A model generated the notes under the pieces. The model ran no database searches and had not been told where the DNA came from. It saw only the letters and a program-made list of their open reading frames with translations. The position numbers were made by a program, and so were the translations under genes. This document shows positions 32,120 through 41,609 of a DNA stretch of 64,000 nucleotides, piece after piece; the first letter of the stretch is position 1, and the number at the start of each line of letters is the position of its first letter. Source of the stretch: JdFR-22 sp964534325 (GTDB lineage: Archaea; Halobacteriota; Archaeoglobi; Archaeoglobales; Archaeoglobaceae); the NCBI GenBank assembly GCA_964534325.1, contig CAZHOR010000003.1:62001-126000 (forward strand). The letters run 5' to 3'.

Positions 32120-33136
32120 TTATCTTGTTCTAAATATTTTTACAGTAACTATAAATCCCACTATCAGGTTGGTGTAATAGGTGGTCCCTCTCCACAGACC
32201 CACCAGAAGCCCCAAGGTGTAGTTGGAAACGAAACTGCTGTAGAGATAAAACATACCAGCTTCTGCTATACCACTGCTTCCCGGTGTAATGGGGATCAGT
32301 GAAACCATAACCAGTATCACCTGCGAAGTGACGGAATACAGGATGAAGGGATCCTGATGGAATGCCACCAGCAGTGCTGAAGGTACCAGGAATTCTGATA
32401 ACCATACACCTGAAGTTAATAAGAAAACGGCTGCCAGCTGAGCGTAAGAGTGTCCTGCGAGGTTCAAGGAGGCTTTGCTGAACATTGAAGCCTCTCTCTT
32501 TATATAGTTCCTCAATCTCTCTGCTCTTTCCTCTTTCAGGAGTTTCTCGAGCAAAGGATATATCCTGGTCAGAATAAAGTCAACGCCCTCCGGCTTTTTG
32601 ACCAGTCTGGACAGGAAAAAGATGAACAGGATTACCGGAACGGCAAAAATGAGCCCCACTTTCATACCAATATCGGTGGAGAACCCGGATAACACCAGAA
32701 GTACGGGTAGAGCGACCATGAAGAAGGTAGCGTCCAGGATCCTTTCTGCAATTGCTACTGCACTGGCTGAACCCACACCCATGCCCTTATCTGACAACAT
32801 CTTCACTCTTACAGGCTCTCCACCGGCGGAAGAGGGAGTGATGGATGCCAGGAAGACACTTGCCAGAGTTATTTCCATAGCGTTTCTGTAGGGGAGCCTG
32901 TGTTCTAGGTATGAAGACAGTGTTTTGAGTCGTAGAGCCCAGAAAAACCAGAAGAAGGAGTGAAGGATGAGAGCAAATACCAGCATCTCCGGCCTTGCTC
33001 TGGAGACCATGTCCCATGTCAGCTCAGTTTCGGTGACCTTGAAGATAACAGCAATGACGGCGATGCTGATAAAGACCCCGCCAGCTCTCTTAAGAGTACT
33101 CTTATTCACTCTGCCATCCTCTCCATGGCCTTCCAC
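32120..33136 (-). CDS. Lysylphosphatidylglycerol synthase-like / flippase-like membrane protein
   Basis: The 338-residue protein has about eight hydrophobic helices and the family segments SITPSSAGGEPVRV and ITPGSSGIAEAG, which are typical of the LPG-synthase transmembrane/AglD-type family. In archaea these proteins sit in glycan loci and are thought to move lipid-linked sugars or lipids across the membrane. Its start overlaps the upstream glycosyltransferase by 31 bases (an internal GTG would shorten this). It is the last of three overlapping genes with GT4 and GT2. Confidence 0.8.
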   Translation of the reverse strand: MEGHGEDGRVNKSTLKRAGGVFISIAVIAVIFKVTETELTWDMVSRARPEMLVFALILHSFFWFFWALRLKTLSSYLEHRLPYRNAMEITLASVFLASITPSSAGGEPVRVKMLSDKGMGVGSASAVAIAERILDATFFMVALPVLLVLSGFSTDIGMKVGLIFAVPVILFIFFLSRLVKKPEGVDFILTRIYPLLEKLLKEERAERLRNYIKREASMFSKASLNLAGHSYAQLAAVFLLTSGVWLSEFLVPSALLVAFHQDPFILYSVTSQVILVMVSLIPITPGSSGIAEAGMFYLYSSFVSNYTLGLLVGLWRGTTYYTNLIVGFIVTVKIFRTR

Positions 33137-34077
33137 TCAACTCCTTTTCTGGTAATGAATTTGGAAATAGCAACAAGTGCAGAATACTGGAGCACGATAA
33201 CGTGGAGAGCCAGACCGGCAATGACAGAAAAATGGACCCTTCGGGATAGCTTTCGGGAGTAATAGAATAGGACAAATGGGGAGAGCAGGATAAAGGGAAG
33301 GAAAAGGATTATAATGTAGGTAAACACCATCGCAGCGGTCCACGACATCACGAATTTTTTGCTCCCACTTTTTCTTACTGCTCCCCAGTACCTCCACAGT
33401 TCTAAACCACCGTAGTACCATCTTTTTCTCTGATTGATAAGGTCCATCCAGGTGACAGGGGATTGTTCAAAGGTTTTGGTGTTGAACACCAGTATCGCCC
33501 TGTATCCTCTGGCATGCATTCTGGTGGCGTAATCCGCATCTTCTGTAATGACATTCTCATTTAGCTCATTATTGCACAGGAAATCTGCTTTATGCACTCC
33601 TATGAGACCGTTGAACTGCTTGAAAGCCGATTTCTTTAGCAAAAAGTTCATGAAATAGTATTCAGCTTCGATGGTCCGGGAAACAAAGTTGATGGGATTG
33701 GAGATGTAACGACGTGAAGAAGCCATATAGGCCTTTTCATCGTTCTCAAGAGCATTAACGCACTCCCGAATAAAATTTTGTTGAGGTTCGGAGTCCACAT
33801 CAAATATGGAGATATAATGGGGATTAAAGTCCCGAAGGTATTCAAGGGCATCGTTTATGGCTCCAGCTCTCTTTCCCCTGCTCGTCCTCACCAGAACATC
33901 TACGCCTTCTTCCCGGAGAAGCTCGGCCCGCTCGTCCTCACCATTGACGTCAACGGCGTAGAGTATTTTAACCTCGAATCCCGTATAGTCCAGGGACTTG
34001 ACCTCTCTTGCAGAGTTCAGGATTACCTGGGAGCTCTCGTGGGGGGAAACAGGTACTATCACTGCTACTCTTATCAT
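33106..34077 (-). CDS. Glycosyltransferase family 2 (membrane, processive type)
   Basis: The 323-residue protein starts like a GT2 enzyme (RVAVIVPVSPHESS), has a DVDSEP metal-binding motif, an ED pair in ITEDADYATR and the QRKRWYYGG motif (QxxRW type). Three C-terminal membrane helices follow. This is the layout of cellulose-synthase-like processive GT2 proteins or of dolichol-sugar transferases. It overlaps the GT4 gene (4 bases) and the flippase-like gene, so the three probably build one surface glycan or glycolipid. Confidence 0.85.
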   Translation of the reverse strand: MIRVAVIVPVSPHESSQVILNSAREVKSLDYTGFEVKILYAVDVNGEDERAELLREEGVDVLVRTSRGKRAGAINDALEYLRDFNPHYISIFDVDSEPQQNFIRECVNALENDEKAYMASSRRYISNPINFVSRTIEAEYYFMNFLLKKSAFKQFNGLIGVHKADFLCNNELNENVITEDADYATRMHARGYRAILVFNTKTFEQSPVTWMDLINQRKRWYYGGLELWRYWGAVRKSGSKKFVMSWTAAMVFTYIIILFLPFILLSPFVLFYYSRKLSRRVHFSVIAGLALHVIVLQYSALVAISKFITRKGVEWKAMERMAE

Positions 34078-35132
34078 GCATACCTCTGATACAGTTTTTC
34101 AATCCTGTCGAGTACCAACTCCCAGTTATATTTCTTTTTTACTATCCATCTCCCTCTTCTACCCAGCCTTGAGGCCAGTTCATCATTTTCCAGCAGGACT
34201 GAAATTTTGGAGGATAGATCCTCTACGGTTTTGAATGTCAGCCCACCGTTCCTGGCTACTTCTTCCACTCCGGGTATTCGAGAGGCTATTACAGGTGTTT
34301 TACAGGCCATGCCCTCCAGCATAACTATTCCAAAAGCCTCTAACCTCGATATTGCCGGCAAGACAAGGACCCTGGCTTTCCTCATCCACCCCTTTTTCTC
34401 ATTATGGCTGACCCTCCCCTTGAACTCCGCATTCACACCCAAAGATCTTGCCAGCCTCTCGCAAATGTGTTTATCCTCTCCATCTCCCAGAACCACAAGT
34501 CTGCCGTCGATACCTTTCATGGCCCTTATAAGAACGGGAAGACCTTTATACTCCACCAGTCTTCCGGCATAAAGCACTATTTTCTCCCTCTCTCCGGCAT
34601 CAACACCCGGAGTAAACTCATCAGTCCAAACGGCATTGGGAATGACCTCCACCTTGTGCAGGTAATCCTTTAGTACCGGGGATTTTTGAGCATAGCTCTC
34701 TGTGGTGGCGATTATTGCCTTTGCGTTATCCAGGACAGGTTTAACAATCCTCACATTCTCCTTCTCGATCAATTTGGAGAGATGTCGGGGAACAGGTTTA
34801 CCATCGACTTTGGGAGGAACAAAGACATCGTTGTGGTACGTGACCACGTGGGGTTTGCAATTCTTGTTGTTGACGCCTTGAGCGAAAAAAGGGGAGGGTA
34901 CATGAGAGTGGTAGATGTCACCGCTGAAATGAGGTAATTTAAAGGGAATAGGCGAATAGGGAAAAGGGATGGTGGGAACAGTAGTGACCTTTACATACTC
35001 ATCAGCTCCCTGAGAAGTGATCACCTCTACATCATAACCTCTTTTTGCCAGACCTCTGGCAAGATTCATGGTGTGGATCTCCACTCCGCCGATATGTGGT
35101 GGATAATAAGGTGAAGTCAGAAGGACTTTCAT
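34074..35132 (-). CDS. Glycosyltransferase family 4
   Basis: The 352-residue protein has the GT-B fold signatures of GT4. The N-terminal segment SPYYPPHIGGVEIHTMNLARGLAKRGYDV holds the acceptor site. The C-terminal segment LVYAGRLVEYKGLPVLIRAM, followed by the E-x7-E motif region (LEAFGIVMLEGMACKTPVIAS), binds a nucleotide sugar. It would be soluble or membrane-associated. It heads the overlapping GT4-GT2-flippase genes. Confidence 0.9.
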   Translation of the reverse strand: MKVLLTSPYYPPHIGGVEIHTMNLARGLAKRGYDVEVITSQGADEYVKVTTVPTIPFPYSPIPFKLPHFSGDIYHSHVPSPFFAQGVNNKNCKPHVVTYHNDVFVPPKVDGKPVPRHLSKLIEKENVRIVKPVLDNAKAIIATTESYAQKSPVLKDYLHKVEVIPNAVWTDEFTPGVDAGEREKIVLYAGRLVEYKGLPVLIRAMKGIDGRLVVLGDGEDKHICERLARSLGVNAEFKGRVSHNEKKGWMRKARVLVLPAISRLEAFGIVMLEGMACKTPVIASRIPGVEEVARNGGLTFKTVEDLSSKISVLLENDELASRLGRRGRWIVKKKYNWELVLDRIEKLYQRYA

Positions 35133-35157
35133 TTGTTTCAGCTTTAGCTCCCATGAC

Positions 35158-35943
35158 CTACTTTAATCTGGAGATAACCCCCTCCTCGATCTTTATAAGT
35201 CCTTCCTCATTCAAGGAATTCAAAATATCTTCTGCCACATTCCTGGAAAGAGATATCTCCGCCCCCTCTTTGGAGATGGTAGAGATCTCTTCCATGAACT
35301 CGTTTAAATTTTTCCTCCTGTCAAGCTTTCTTAGAACACTTGAAACGGAATCAGCAACAATGAACAGCTCAAAAATCTCCGGCCGCTCCTCACATATATC
35401 TTTTAATTTATCGATGGACCTGGCAGCATCGAAGACATCAGCGTATAGGTTGTTGGCTTTCTCCACGCTGACATTGAACTCCGGATGCAGGTTCAATTCT
35501 TCAGCCACATCGTCTTCAACTTCCATGTACGCCCTGATCACAGGGTCCTGGGGGAGCTCACCCCGAATAACTCCATCCTGATAGGATATACCATTGAGAT
35601 TCAGCACGCTCCTCACCAGAGCATGTACCTCAGCTCTTTCCACTCTCCCAAGCTCCCGGTATCGGGATAATTCTTGAAGAACACCATCTTCAAAATCCTT
35701 TATATCCATCCCGTCAACCAGCACAGATCTTATGGCATTCAAGTACAGCTCCCACTCCTCAAAAACACCCTTGAACTCCTCATAATCGGATTTGAGTTTA
35801 CTGAAATTATCTTCAGCGTAATAATACCAGTCCAGATCTACGACCAGTGGCGATTTAATGGTTGTTCTTACCCCAATGTCCTCCAGAATAGTTGATAGGT
35901 CCTCTGCTTCAGAATCCTCAAAATCACCCAACCAGACCCTCAT
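35158..35943 (-). CDS. Hypothetical helical protein
   Basis: The 261-residue protein is acidic and mostly helical, with an N-terminal strand-helix unit (MRVWLGDFEDSEAEDLSTIL) and a C-terminal winged-helix-like end (AEDILNSLNEEGLIKIEEGVIS). I do not recognise a family. It lies 25 bases upstream of the GT4 gene on the same strand and could share its transcript. Confidence 0.6.
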   Translation of the reverse strand: MRVWLGDFEDSEAEDLSTILEDIGVRTTIKSPLVVDLDWYYYAEDNFSKLKSDYEEFKGVFEEWELYLNAIRSVLVDGMDIKDFEDGVLQELSRYRELGRVERAEVHALVRSVLNLNGISYQDGVIRGELPQDPVIRAYMEVEDDVAEELNLHPEFNVSVEKANNLYADVFDAARSIDKLKDICEERPEIFELFIVADSVSSVLRKLDRRKNLNEFMEEISTISKEGAEISLSRNVAEDILNSLNEEGLIKIEEGVISRLK

Positions 35944-36088
35944 AACTGGAACTCAATTTAAACCTTTTAAGTGTTTTTCTTTTATGTGAGATGATTTGCT
36001 ATTTTTATACTGAGAATCAAAATCAACCCAATAAGAATTTACCGATACACGTTTTTGCATTGGACCCTGAGATACAGACTAAGATAAG

Positions 36089-36712
36089 CTATGTGATCCC
36101 TGCAATCCTTAATATCTTACTTGCCCAAACAAGTTTTTTCGCTTTCGTGCCCTGCGCATTACCGAAATCGAATCCATAGAGGGTTATGCGGCTGGCACCC
36201 ATCTCTTGAGCGAGCAGGGCGGCCCTATCCCCATCGGTAAAACCCCCGAAATTGTATATCCTGTCAAAAGGCCTGTTCTGGGTGGTCCCTATAAATGAGG
36301 ATATTTTGGGAACAATAGATCTTACCCTCTCCACATTGTCTCCATGGGCGTGCAGCACCAGCAGACAATCATCCTGTATGTCTAAGATAAGCTCCTGCTC
36401 TTCCATATCGGTCACGTGAATATGGGGAGTGAACTGAGGGTCGATTTCCCTTGCCTTGATCAAAGACTTTCCAGCCGTAATCACTACCCCTTCTGTCGCT
36501 TTGGCCTTTTCCAGCTCTTCTTTGCGAACAGCATAACCGATAACGGCAACATGCTTTCCCTCCATCACCTTCTTTAGTTCGGAATCATCGAGCAACCTGT
36601 CTTTCCCCAGTTCATGCATAAGCTTTGCTGATACGTCGTCTTCTTGTGGAGAGAACCCGAAATCGTCCACGATCTGGTGGTATATGGGCAGCCAGTCTTC
36701 CAGTCTCATCAA
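36089..36712 (-). CDS. mptE: 6-hydroxymethyl-7,8-dihydropterin diphosphokinase MptE-like (DUF115)
   Basis: The 207-residue protein shows the DUF115 segments HIHVTDMEEQELI, VLHAHGDNVE and NFGGFTDGDRAALLAQEMGAS. MptE activates the pterin alcohol with ATP on the way to tetrahydromethanopterin or folate. This implies a C1 metabolism with a pterin carrier in the cell. It lies 24 bases downstream of IleRS on the same strand. Confidence 0.85.
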   Translation of the reverse strand: MMRLEDWLPIYHQIVDDFGFSPQEDDVSAKLMHELGKDRLLDDSELKKVMEGKHVAVIGYAVRKEELEKAKATEGVVITAGKSLIKAREIDPQFTPHIHVTDMEEQELILDIQDDCLLVLHAHGDNVERVRSIVPKISSFIGTTQNRPFDRIYNFGGFTDGDRAALLAQEMGASRITLYGFDFGNAQGTKAKKLVWASKILRIAGIT

Positions 36713-36736
36713 ACTTTGGAATTGGCCTTACAGAAT

Positions 36737-39700
36737 TCAGACCTTTCTCAGGCCGATATTCACTTTGTTGCCTTCAATGTCCCACTGTTTGGTATATCCA
36801 TCCTGTGGTGGAGAAAAATCGAGTTTTGTGGCTCTGGTCTCTGTTTTTATGTAGTCCAGCCAGCCCTCCAGGAGATCAGAGGACATGTCCATATTGACCT
36901 CTATGAAGTCATCCACGTTCAAATCCATTTCCTTCCGCATTTCCTGGATCCTTCTCACCAGCTCTCTTGCATACCCCTCTCTTATCAGCTCTTCATCCCT
37001 TTCGGTGTAGAGGTAGACAAAGCCCTTAGAGAATTCGGCGACACTGTAACCATCCGGGACCGAGTATTCAACAAAGAGGACTTCCGATACGTTGAGCTCC
37101 TGCCCTTGGTATTCTATAGTTCCCCTGTCAACCACTTTTTTGATACCCTCTTCTGAGAGCGAAGAGACGTAGGAAGCGAAATCCTGGGATTTTTCTTTCA
37201 AGATGGGTCCCAGGGCCTTGAAATTGGGTTTGAGGCTGACCGTCTTGGGGAACTCCTCTACAACCTCGACCTCTTTGACGTTGCACTGACCCTTTATCAA
37301 ACCCGAAAGCTCTGAGACAGCGTTTTTAACTGATTGGTCGTCACTTTCAATGTACAGTTTTCTGAGGGGCCACCTCAACTTTATGTTCGCTTTCTGCCTT
37401 GCATTGCTTGCGGACTCATAAAGCTCCCTCACGGCAGCCATGTGGGTTTCCAGCTCGTCGTTTATCAACTCCTCCACGGGTTGAGGATAGTATTCCATAA
37501 ACACTGATTCCTCAGAATCTTTGAACTCTTTTGTAAAGTGCTGATGAATCCATTCGGTCAAGTAGGGCATGTAAGGGGCCATTATCCTGTTTGCCTTGTC
37601 CACAACCTTGAGGATCACCGAATAGGCGGCTATCTTGGACGGTGAGTCTCTTTCTTCCCACACTCTGTTCCTTATCAGCTGGATATACCATCTGCTGAAG
37701 TCCTCCACAATGAAGTACTGGAAAGCCCTCACGATTTTATGCAGCTGGTACTCGTCCAGAGATTCCACTGCCAGTTTGTTGAGATTCTCCAATCTGGAAA
37801 GGATCCAGTTGTCTTCGGTATTTAACTCCTTGATTTCAGTTTCCTTGAACTGGTCAAGGCTCATGTAGAGGTGGGCAAAACGAATTGTGTTCCAGAAGAT
37901 GTTCAGTATCCTGTTGTAATTCTTCACTTCATCCCAGTTGAACCTGAGGTCTTCCCACAGCGCAGATGATAGGGAATAAATTCTGAAGCAGTCTACACCC
38001 ACTTGTTCAGCCACGTCTTCGGGGTCAACCACATTCCCTATGCTCTTGCTCATCTTTCTTCCCTGGTCGTCCAGAGTGAATCCGTGAGTGAGCACGGTCC
38101 TGTAGGGGGCTCTGCCGTGAGCAATTAGACCTGCTCCCAGTTGAGAGTAGAACCATCCTCTCGTCTGGTCATGTCCCTCGGTAATGAAGTCGGCAGGCCA
38201 CAGCTCTTTAAATCTCCCATCATCTTCCAGCGGGTATTTGAGGGTTCCCCAGGAAGCCACTCCGCTGTCGAACCACACATCGAACACGTCCTCTACCCTG
38301 CGCATCTCTCCACCGCACTCGCACTCAAAGGTGATGGAATCCACATTGGGCCTGTGCAGGTCCAGATCGTCCTTCCAGTCCAGATGGTTCACATCTCCGA
38401 TCACTTTGAGGTTGCCGCAACTCTGGCACTTCCATATGGGCAAGGGAATACCCCAATATCTCTGCCTGCTGATACACCAGTCTCTGGCATTGGATACCCA
38501 GTCCTTGAAGCGTGACATCCCCGCCCACACGGGAACCCACTTCACTTTATCTATCTCCGAAAGCATATCCTCTTTAATTTCGGAGACCTTGAGGAACCAC
38601 TGTTCGGTGGCGCGGTAGATGATGGGGTTCTTACATCTCCAGCAGTGGCCGTAGCGGTGGACAATGGATTCCTTGACCATTAAAAGACCCTTATCCTGAA
38701 GGTCATCCATAATAGATTCATTGGCCTTTCTCACGAACTCTCCTGCATATTTACCGCCTTCGCTGGTGTATTCTCCCCTGTCGTCAACTGGGTTGAATAC
38801 CTCTATACCTTCCTGCATCCCCAGCTCGTAATCCTCCAGTCCGTGACCAGGAGCTATGTGCACACAGCCGGTGTTCTCTGCAGAGACAAAATCGGCCATA
38901 TAAACCTGATGCTGGAATTTCTGCTGGATGGGAACTTCTTCCTCCAGTGGGTGGCTGTATGTTGTTCCCACCAGATCCTCGCCCAGGTATGTTTCTACCA
39001 GCTCCCAGGAGTCATAACCGCCTTTTTCCAGGGCAGAGTCGGCAAGCTCTTTGGCCAGTATCAAATACTCTACCTTACCGTCCTTGACGGCCTTGAACTT
39101 GCCGTATTCCAGTGAGGGGTGGACTGCGACCGCCATGTTCCCCGGGAGGGTCCAGGGGGTTGTGGTCCAGATAACGATAAAAGTATCTTCATTTATAGGG
39201 AACTTAACGTATATGGAGGGGTCTTCTTCATCCCAGTACTCGATTTCGGCGTCTGCCAGAGCGGTCTCACATCTGGGACACCAGTTTACCACCATCTTCT
39301 TCTGCTCCAAAAGGCCTTGATCGTAAGCCCTTTTGATGGTCCACCAGGCAGCATTTATGAACTCCGGCTTTATGGTCATGTAGGGGTCATCCCAGTCCAT
39401 CCACACTCCCAGCTCCTTGAACTGCTCTGTCATGGTGTGCATGTTGTCTACAGCATAGTTCATGCACTTCTCCACAAAAGTATCAATACCGTATTTCTCT
39501 ATATCTGTCTTGGTCTCGAAGCCCAGCTCGTTCTCTACCTTGACTTCTACCGGCAGACCATGCATATCCCATCCGGGAGTATCCAGGACAGCATAACCCC
39601 TCATTCTCCTGTATCTCAAAATAACGTCTTTAATTATCTTGTTCCACGCGGTACCTAAGTGAATTCTGCCGGTGGGATAGGGTGGGCCGTCGACGAAAAA

Positions 39701-39805
39701 GAATCTCTCTTTGCCGCCTTTTGACTTCTCGTATATACTATTGTTCTTCCAGAATTTCTTTACCTCTTCTTCAACATCTTTGGGCGAGTAATTAGCGGGA
39801 ATCAT
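36737..39805 (-). CDS. ileS: Isoleucyl-tRNA synthetase
   Basis: The 1022-residue class I synthetase has the HIGH-type motif GRIHLGTAWN (residues 46-55), KMSKS in GRKMSKSIGN, an editing domain in between (TTTPWTLPGNMAVAVHP, HIAPGHGLEDY) and the anticodon-binding region. Zinc-type cysteine pairs occur around CQSCGNLK and CECGG. Length and motif context agree with archaeal IleRS. It is divergent from a small gene at 39957 and is followed by mptE. Confidence 0.96.
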   Translation of the reverse strand: MIPANYSPKDVEEEVKKFWKNNSIYEKSKGGKERFFFVDGPPYPTGRIHLGTAWNKIIKDVILRYRRMRGYAVLDTPGWDMHGLPVEVKVENELGFETKTDIEKYGIDTFVEKCMNYAVDNMHTMTEQFKELGVWMDWDDPYMTIKPEFINAAWWTIKRAYDQGLLEQKKMVVNWCPRCETALADAEIEYWDEEDPSIYVKFPINEDTFIVIWTTTPWTLPGNMAVAVHPSLEYGKFKAVKDGKVEYLILAKELADSALEKGGYDSWELVETYLGEDLVGTTYSHPLEEEVPIQQKFQHQVYMADFVSAENTGCVHIAPGHGLEDYELGMQEGIEVFNPVDDRGEYTSEGGKYAGEFVRKANESIMDDLQDKGLLMVKESIVHRYGHCWRCKNPIIYRATEQWFLKVSEIKEDMLSEIDKVKWVPVWAGMSRFKDWVSNARDWCISRQRYWGIPLPIWKCQSCGNLKVIGDVNHLDWKDDLDLHRPNVDSITFECECGGEMRRVEDVFDVWFDSGVASWGTLKYPLEDDGRFKELWPADFITEGHDQTRGWFYSQLGAGLIAHGRAPYRTVLTHGFTLDDQGRKMSKSIGNVVDPEDVAEQVGVDCFRIYSLSSALWEDLRFNWDEVKNYNRILNIFWNTIRFAHLYMSLDQFKETEIKELNTEDNWILSRLENLNKLAVESLDEYQLHKIVRAFQYFIVEDFSRWYIQLIRNRVWEERDSPSKIAAYSVILKVVDKANRIMAPYMPYLTEWIHQHFTKEFKDSEESVFMEYYPQPVEELINDELETHMAAVRELYESASNARQKANIKLRWPLRKLYIESDDQSVKNAVSELSGLIKGQCNVKEVEVVEEFPKTVSLKPNFKALGPILKEKSQDFASYVSSLSEEGIKKVVDRGTIEYQGQELNVSEVLFVEYSVPDGYSVAEFSKGFVYLYTERDEELIREGYARELVRRIQEMRKEMDLNVDDFIEVNMDMSSDLLEGWLDYIKTETRATKLDFSPPQDGYTKQWDIEGNKVNIGLRKV

Positions 39806-39956
39806 TTTGTCACCATGAGGGTTTTAGGGTTGTGAGTGTTTTGTTTGGGTTAAAATATTTTTGCTATCCCTTCCAACCATGCAAATCTAATCACTGGTTT
39901 AGGGGAAATGATATATATCCCCTTTACCATTAATAAGTTAAAAAGTTTCAAGGTAG

Positions 39957-40103
39957 ATGAAATTGAAGAGGGCCAGAAACTTTGAAGACGTGGTAAGCGT
40001 TGACCCCATAACGGACGAAGAATTTGAAGAACTTCTTAACGAAAGACCCAATAAGGGTCAAAACAAGAATAAGAAGTTCAAAAAAGGAAAGAAAAATTTC
40101 TAA
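39957..40103 (+). CDS. Small basic hypothetical protein (48 residues)
   Basis: ATG 39957 opens a 48-codon frame ending TAA 40101. The N-terminal half is acidic (VDPITDEEFEELL) and the tail is very basic and glycine/asparagine/lysine-rich. AT-rich DNA (TTAATAAGTTAAAAAG) about 18-30 bases upstream could be a TATA element. I do not recognise it, and coding status rests on start, composition and position in an otherwise empty divergent gap. Confidence 0.45.
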   Translation: MKLKRARNFEDVVSVDPITDEEFEELLNERPNKGQNKNKKFKKGKKNF

Positions 40104-40228
40104 GTTTCTAATTTCTTTTTTATTTTTATTAATTCTGCTTTCCTTGCTTACTTGGCTGTATCAGCTATAGATGGGGATTTTAGGTTAACTGTTGTGGTAA
40201 GCCATTTTTCAAATCCCATAAAGATTAT

Positions 40229-40897
40229 TTACTCTGAAAAGGAGTAATCCGAGGTTATTAAGGCTATAATGAACATAATGACGCTGAAAGAGATTATCAG
40301 TGTCATAGAGGGTTGAATATCTCCAATACTTGCTCCTTGCATGGAGAGGGATAGCGCCTGGATGGTGGAGGAGATTATGGGAAAGATTATGGGGAACATG
40401 ATTATGGGCAGAAGCAGCTCCCTTGCTCTGGAGTTCAACACCAGAATGGAAAGCGAAGAAGCAACTATTACGAATCCTGTATTTCCCAGGGTTACGGCGA
40501 CAATGGCCATTAATGGATTGGCGATCTGGAGGTCGAATAGTCCAATGAAGATGGGAAGGACTATGGCCTCCATCAACAGCATGATGACCAGGTTGTATCC
40601 GATTTTCCCCAGCAAAATATCGTTGGGAGTTAATGGTGAGAGTTTGAGCCCTTCAAGGGTTTCCAGCTCCACTTCCCTCAAGAAGGCTCTGCCGTAGCCC
40701 AGCATACCCACAAAGAGGAATACCAGCCACAGCAATCCGGAGAATAGAGAGGGAGGTAAGTCCTCACGGACACCTATGGGCATGGCTATGCTGAACATTA
40801 TAGAGGTTATAAGAGCGAAGAGGATCATGAGGTTGATGGTGTTCTTGGTCCTGAACTCTATCTTGAGGTCCTTTTTGGCCACTTCCAGAAAGCTCAT
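40229..40897 (-). CDS. CcmB-like ABC exporter permease
   Basis: The 222-residue protein has six hydrophobic helices and the family pattern of the heme exporter CcmB (FREVELETLEGLKLSPLTPNDILLGKI). It is the membrane partner of the ATPase encoded 10 bases upstream. True heme export is not certain, since CcmB-like permeases in archaea often lack other cytochrome c maturation genes nearby, as here. It is the last gene of a four-gene run with a flavoprotein and ferredoxin. Confidence 0.75.
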   Translation of the reverse strand: MSFLEVAKKDLKIEFRTKNTINLMILFALITSIMFSIAMPIGVREDLPPSLFSGLLWLVFLFVGMLGYGRAFLREVELETLEGLKLSPLTPNDILLGKIGYNLVIMLLMEAIVLPIFIGLFDLQIANPLMAIVAVTLGNTGFVIVASSLSILVLNSRARELLLPIIMFPIIFPIISSTIQALSLSMQGASIGDIQPSMTLIISFSVIMFIIALITSDYSFSE

Positions 40898-40907
40898 TCC
40901 ACCACCT

Positions 40908-41609
40908 TTACTCCACCACCTTTGGCTGAACCAGGTCCATGTAGGTATCCTCTATCTGCTCGCTCATTGAGGAGAAGTGAACTATCTCTCCGCTTATTAT
41001 TATAGCCACATTATCACAGATTTTGGCCTCTTCCAGGTCGTGTGTGGCCAGCAGAACTGTCCTATTGGTTTTATAGTCTTCAAGATATTCCAGTAGCTCT
41101 TTCCTTCCCACAATATCCAGACCGCTGGTAGGCTCATCCAGAATAAGTAGTTCAGGGTTGTTGAGCAGGGCTCTTGCGATGGACAATCTCTGCTTCATGC
41201 CCCGCGAAAAGGATTTAACCTGAGTATGTTTCCTCCGCTTGAGCCCCATTTTGGACAGCACTTCATCTATTTTATTCAGGAGGTCCTTCACTTCATACAC
41301 TTTACCGTAGAACGTGAGATTCTCGTTGGCGGTGAGCTCACCATAGAGGAACGGGTTATGGGATACCATCCCCATCTTCTTTCTGAGATCTTTGGAGAAC
41401 TTCCATGGCTGGTGATCAAAAACCGTTATCTCGCCGTCTGTGGGCTTGGTGATACCGCTGATGAGCTTTAAAAGAGTTGTCTTGCCTGCGCCATTTGGTC
41501 CCAGCAGGGCTAACGACGTGTTACCCTCGATTTCGAGATTTATACCGTTGAGAGCTTTGAACGACCCAAAACTCTTTTTCACGTCCCGCAGAACAATACT
41601 ATTATTCAA
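40908..41609 (-). CDS. ABC transporter ATP-binding protein (CcmA-like)
   Basis: The 233-residue ATPase has Walker A GPNGAGKT (about 36-43), the variant signature SFSRGMKQRL and Walker B LLILDEPTSGLD. It pairs with the CcmB-like permease immediately downstream. Its start overlaps the stop of the FAD oxidoreductase gene by 4 bases, so all are cotranslated. Confidence 0.85.
   Translation of the reverse strand: MNNSIVLRDVKKSFGSFKALNGINLEIEGNTSLALLGPNGAGKTTLLKLISGITKPTDGEITVFDHQPWKFSKDLRKKMGMVSHNPFLYGELTANENLTFYGKVYEVKDLLNKIDEVLSKMGLKRRKHTQVKSFSRGMKQRLSIARALLNNPELLILDEPTSGLDIVGRKELLEYLEDYKTNRTVLLATHDLEEAKICDNVAIIISGEIVHFSSMSEQIEDTYMDLVQPKVVE

Noticed and set aside
37635..39658. Long plus-strand open frames opposite the IleRS gene
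   Set aside because: They are shadow frames of a highly conserved minus-strand gene and have no start signals or recognisable domains.
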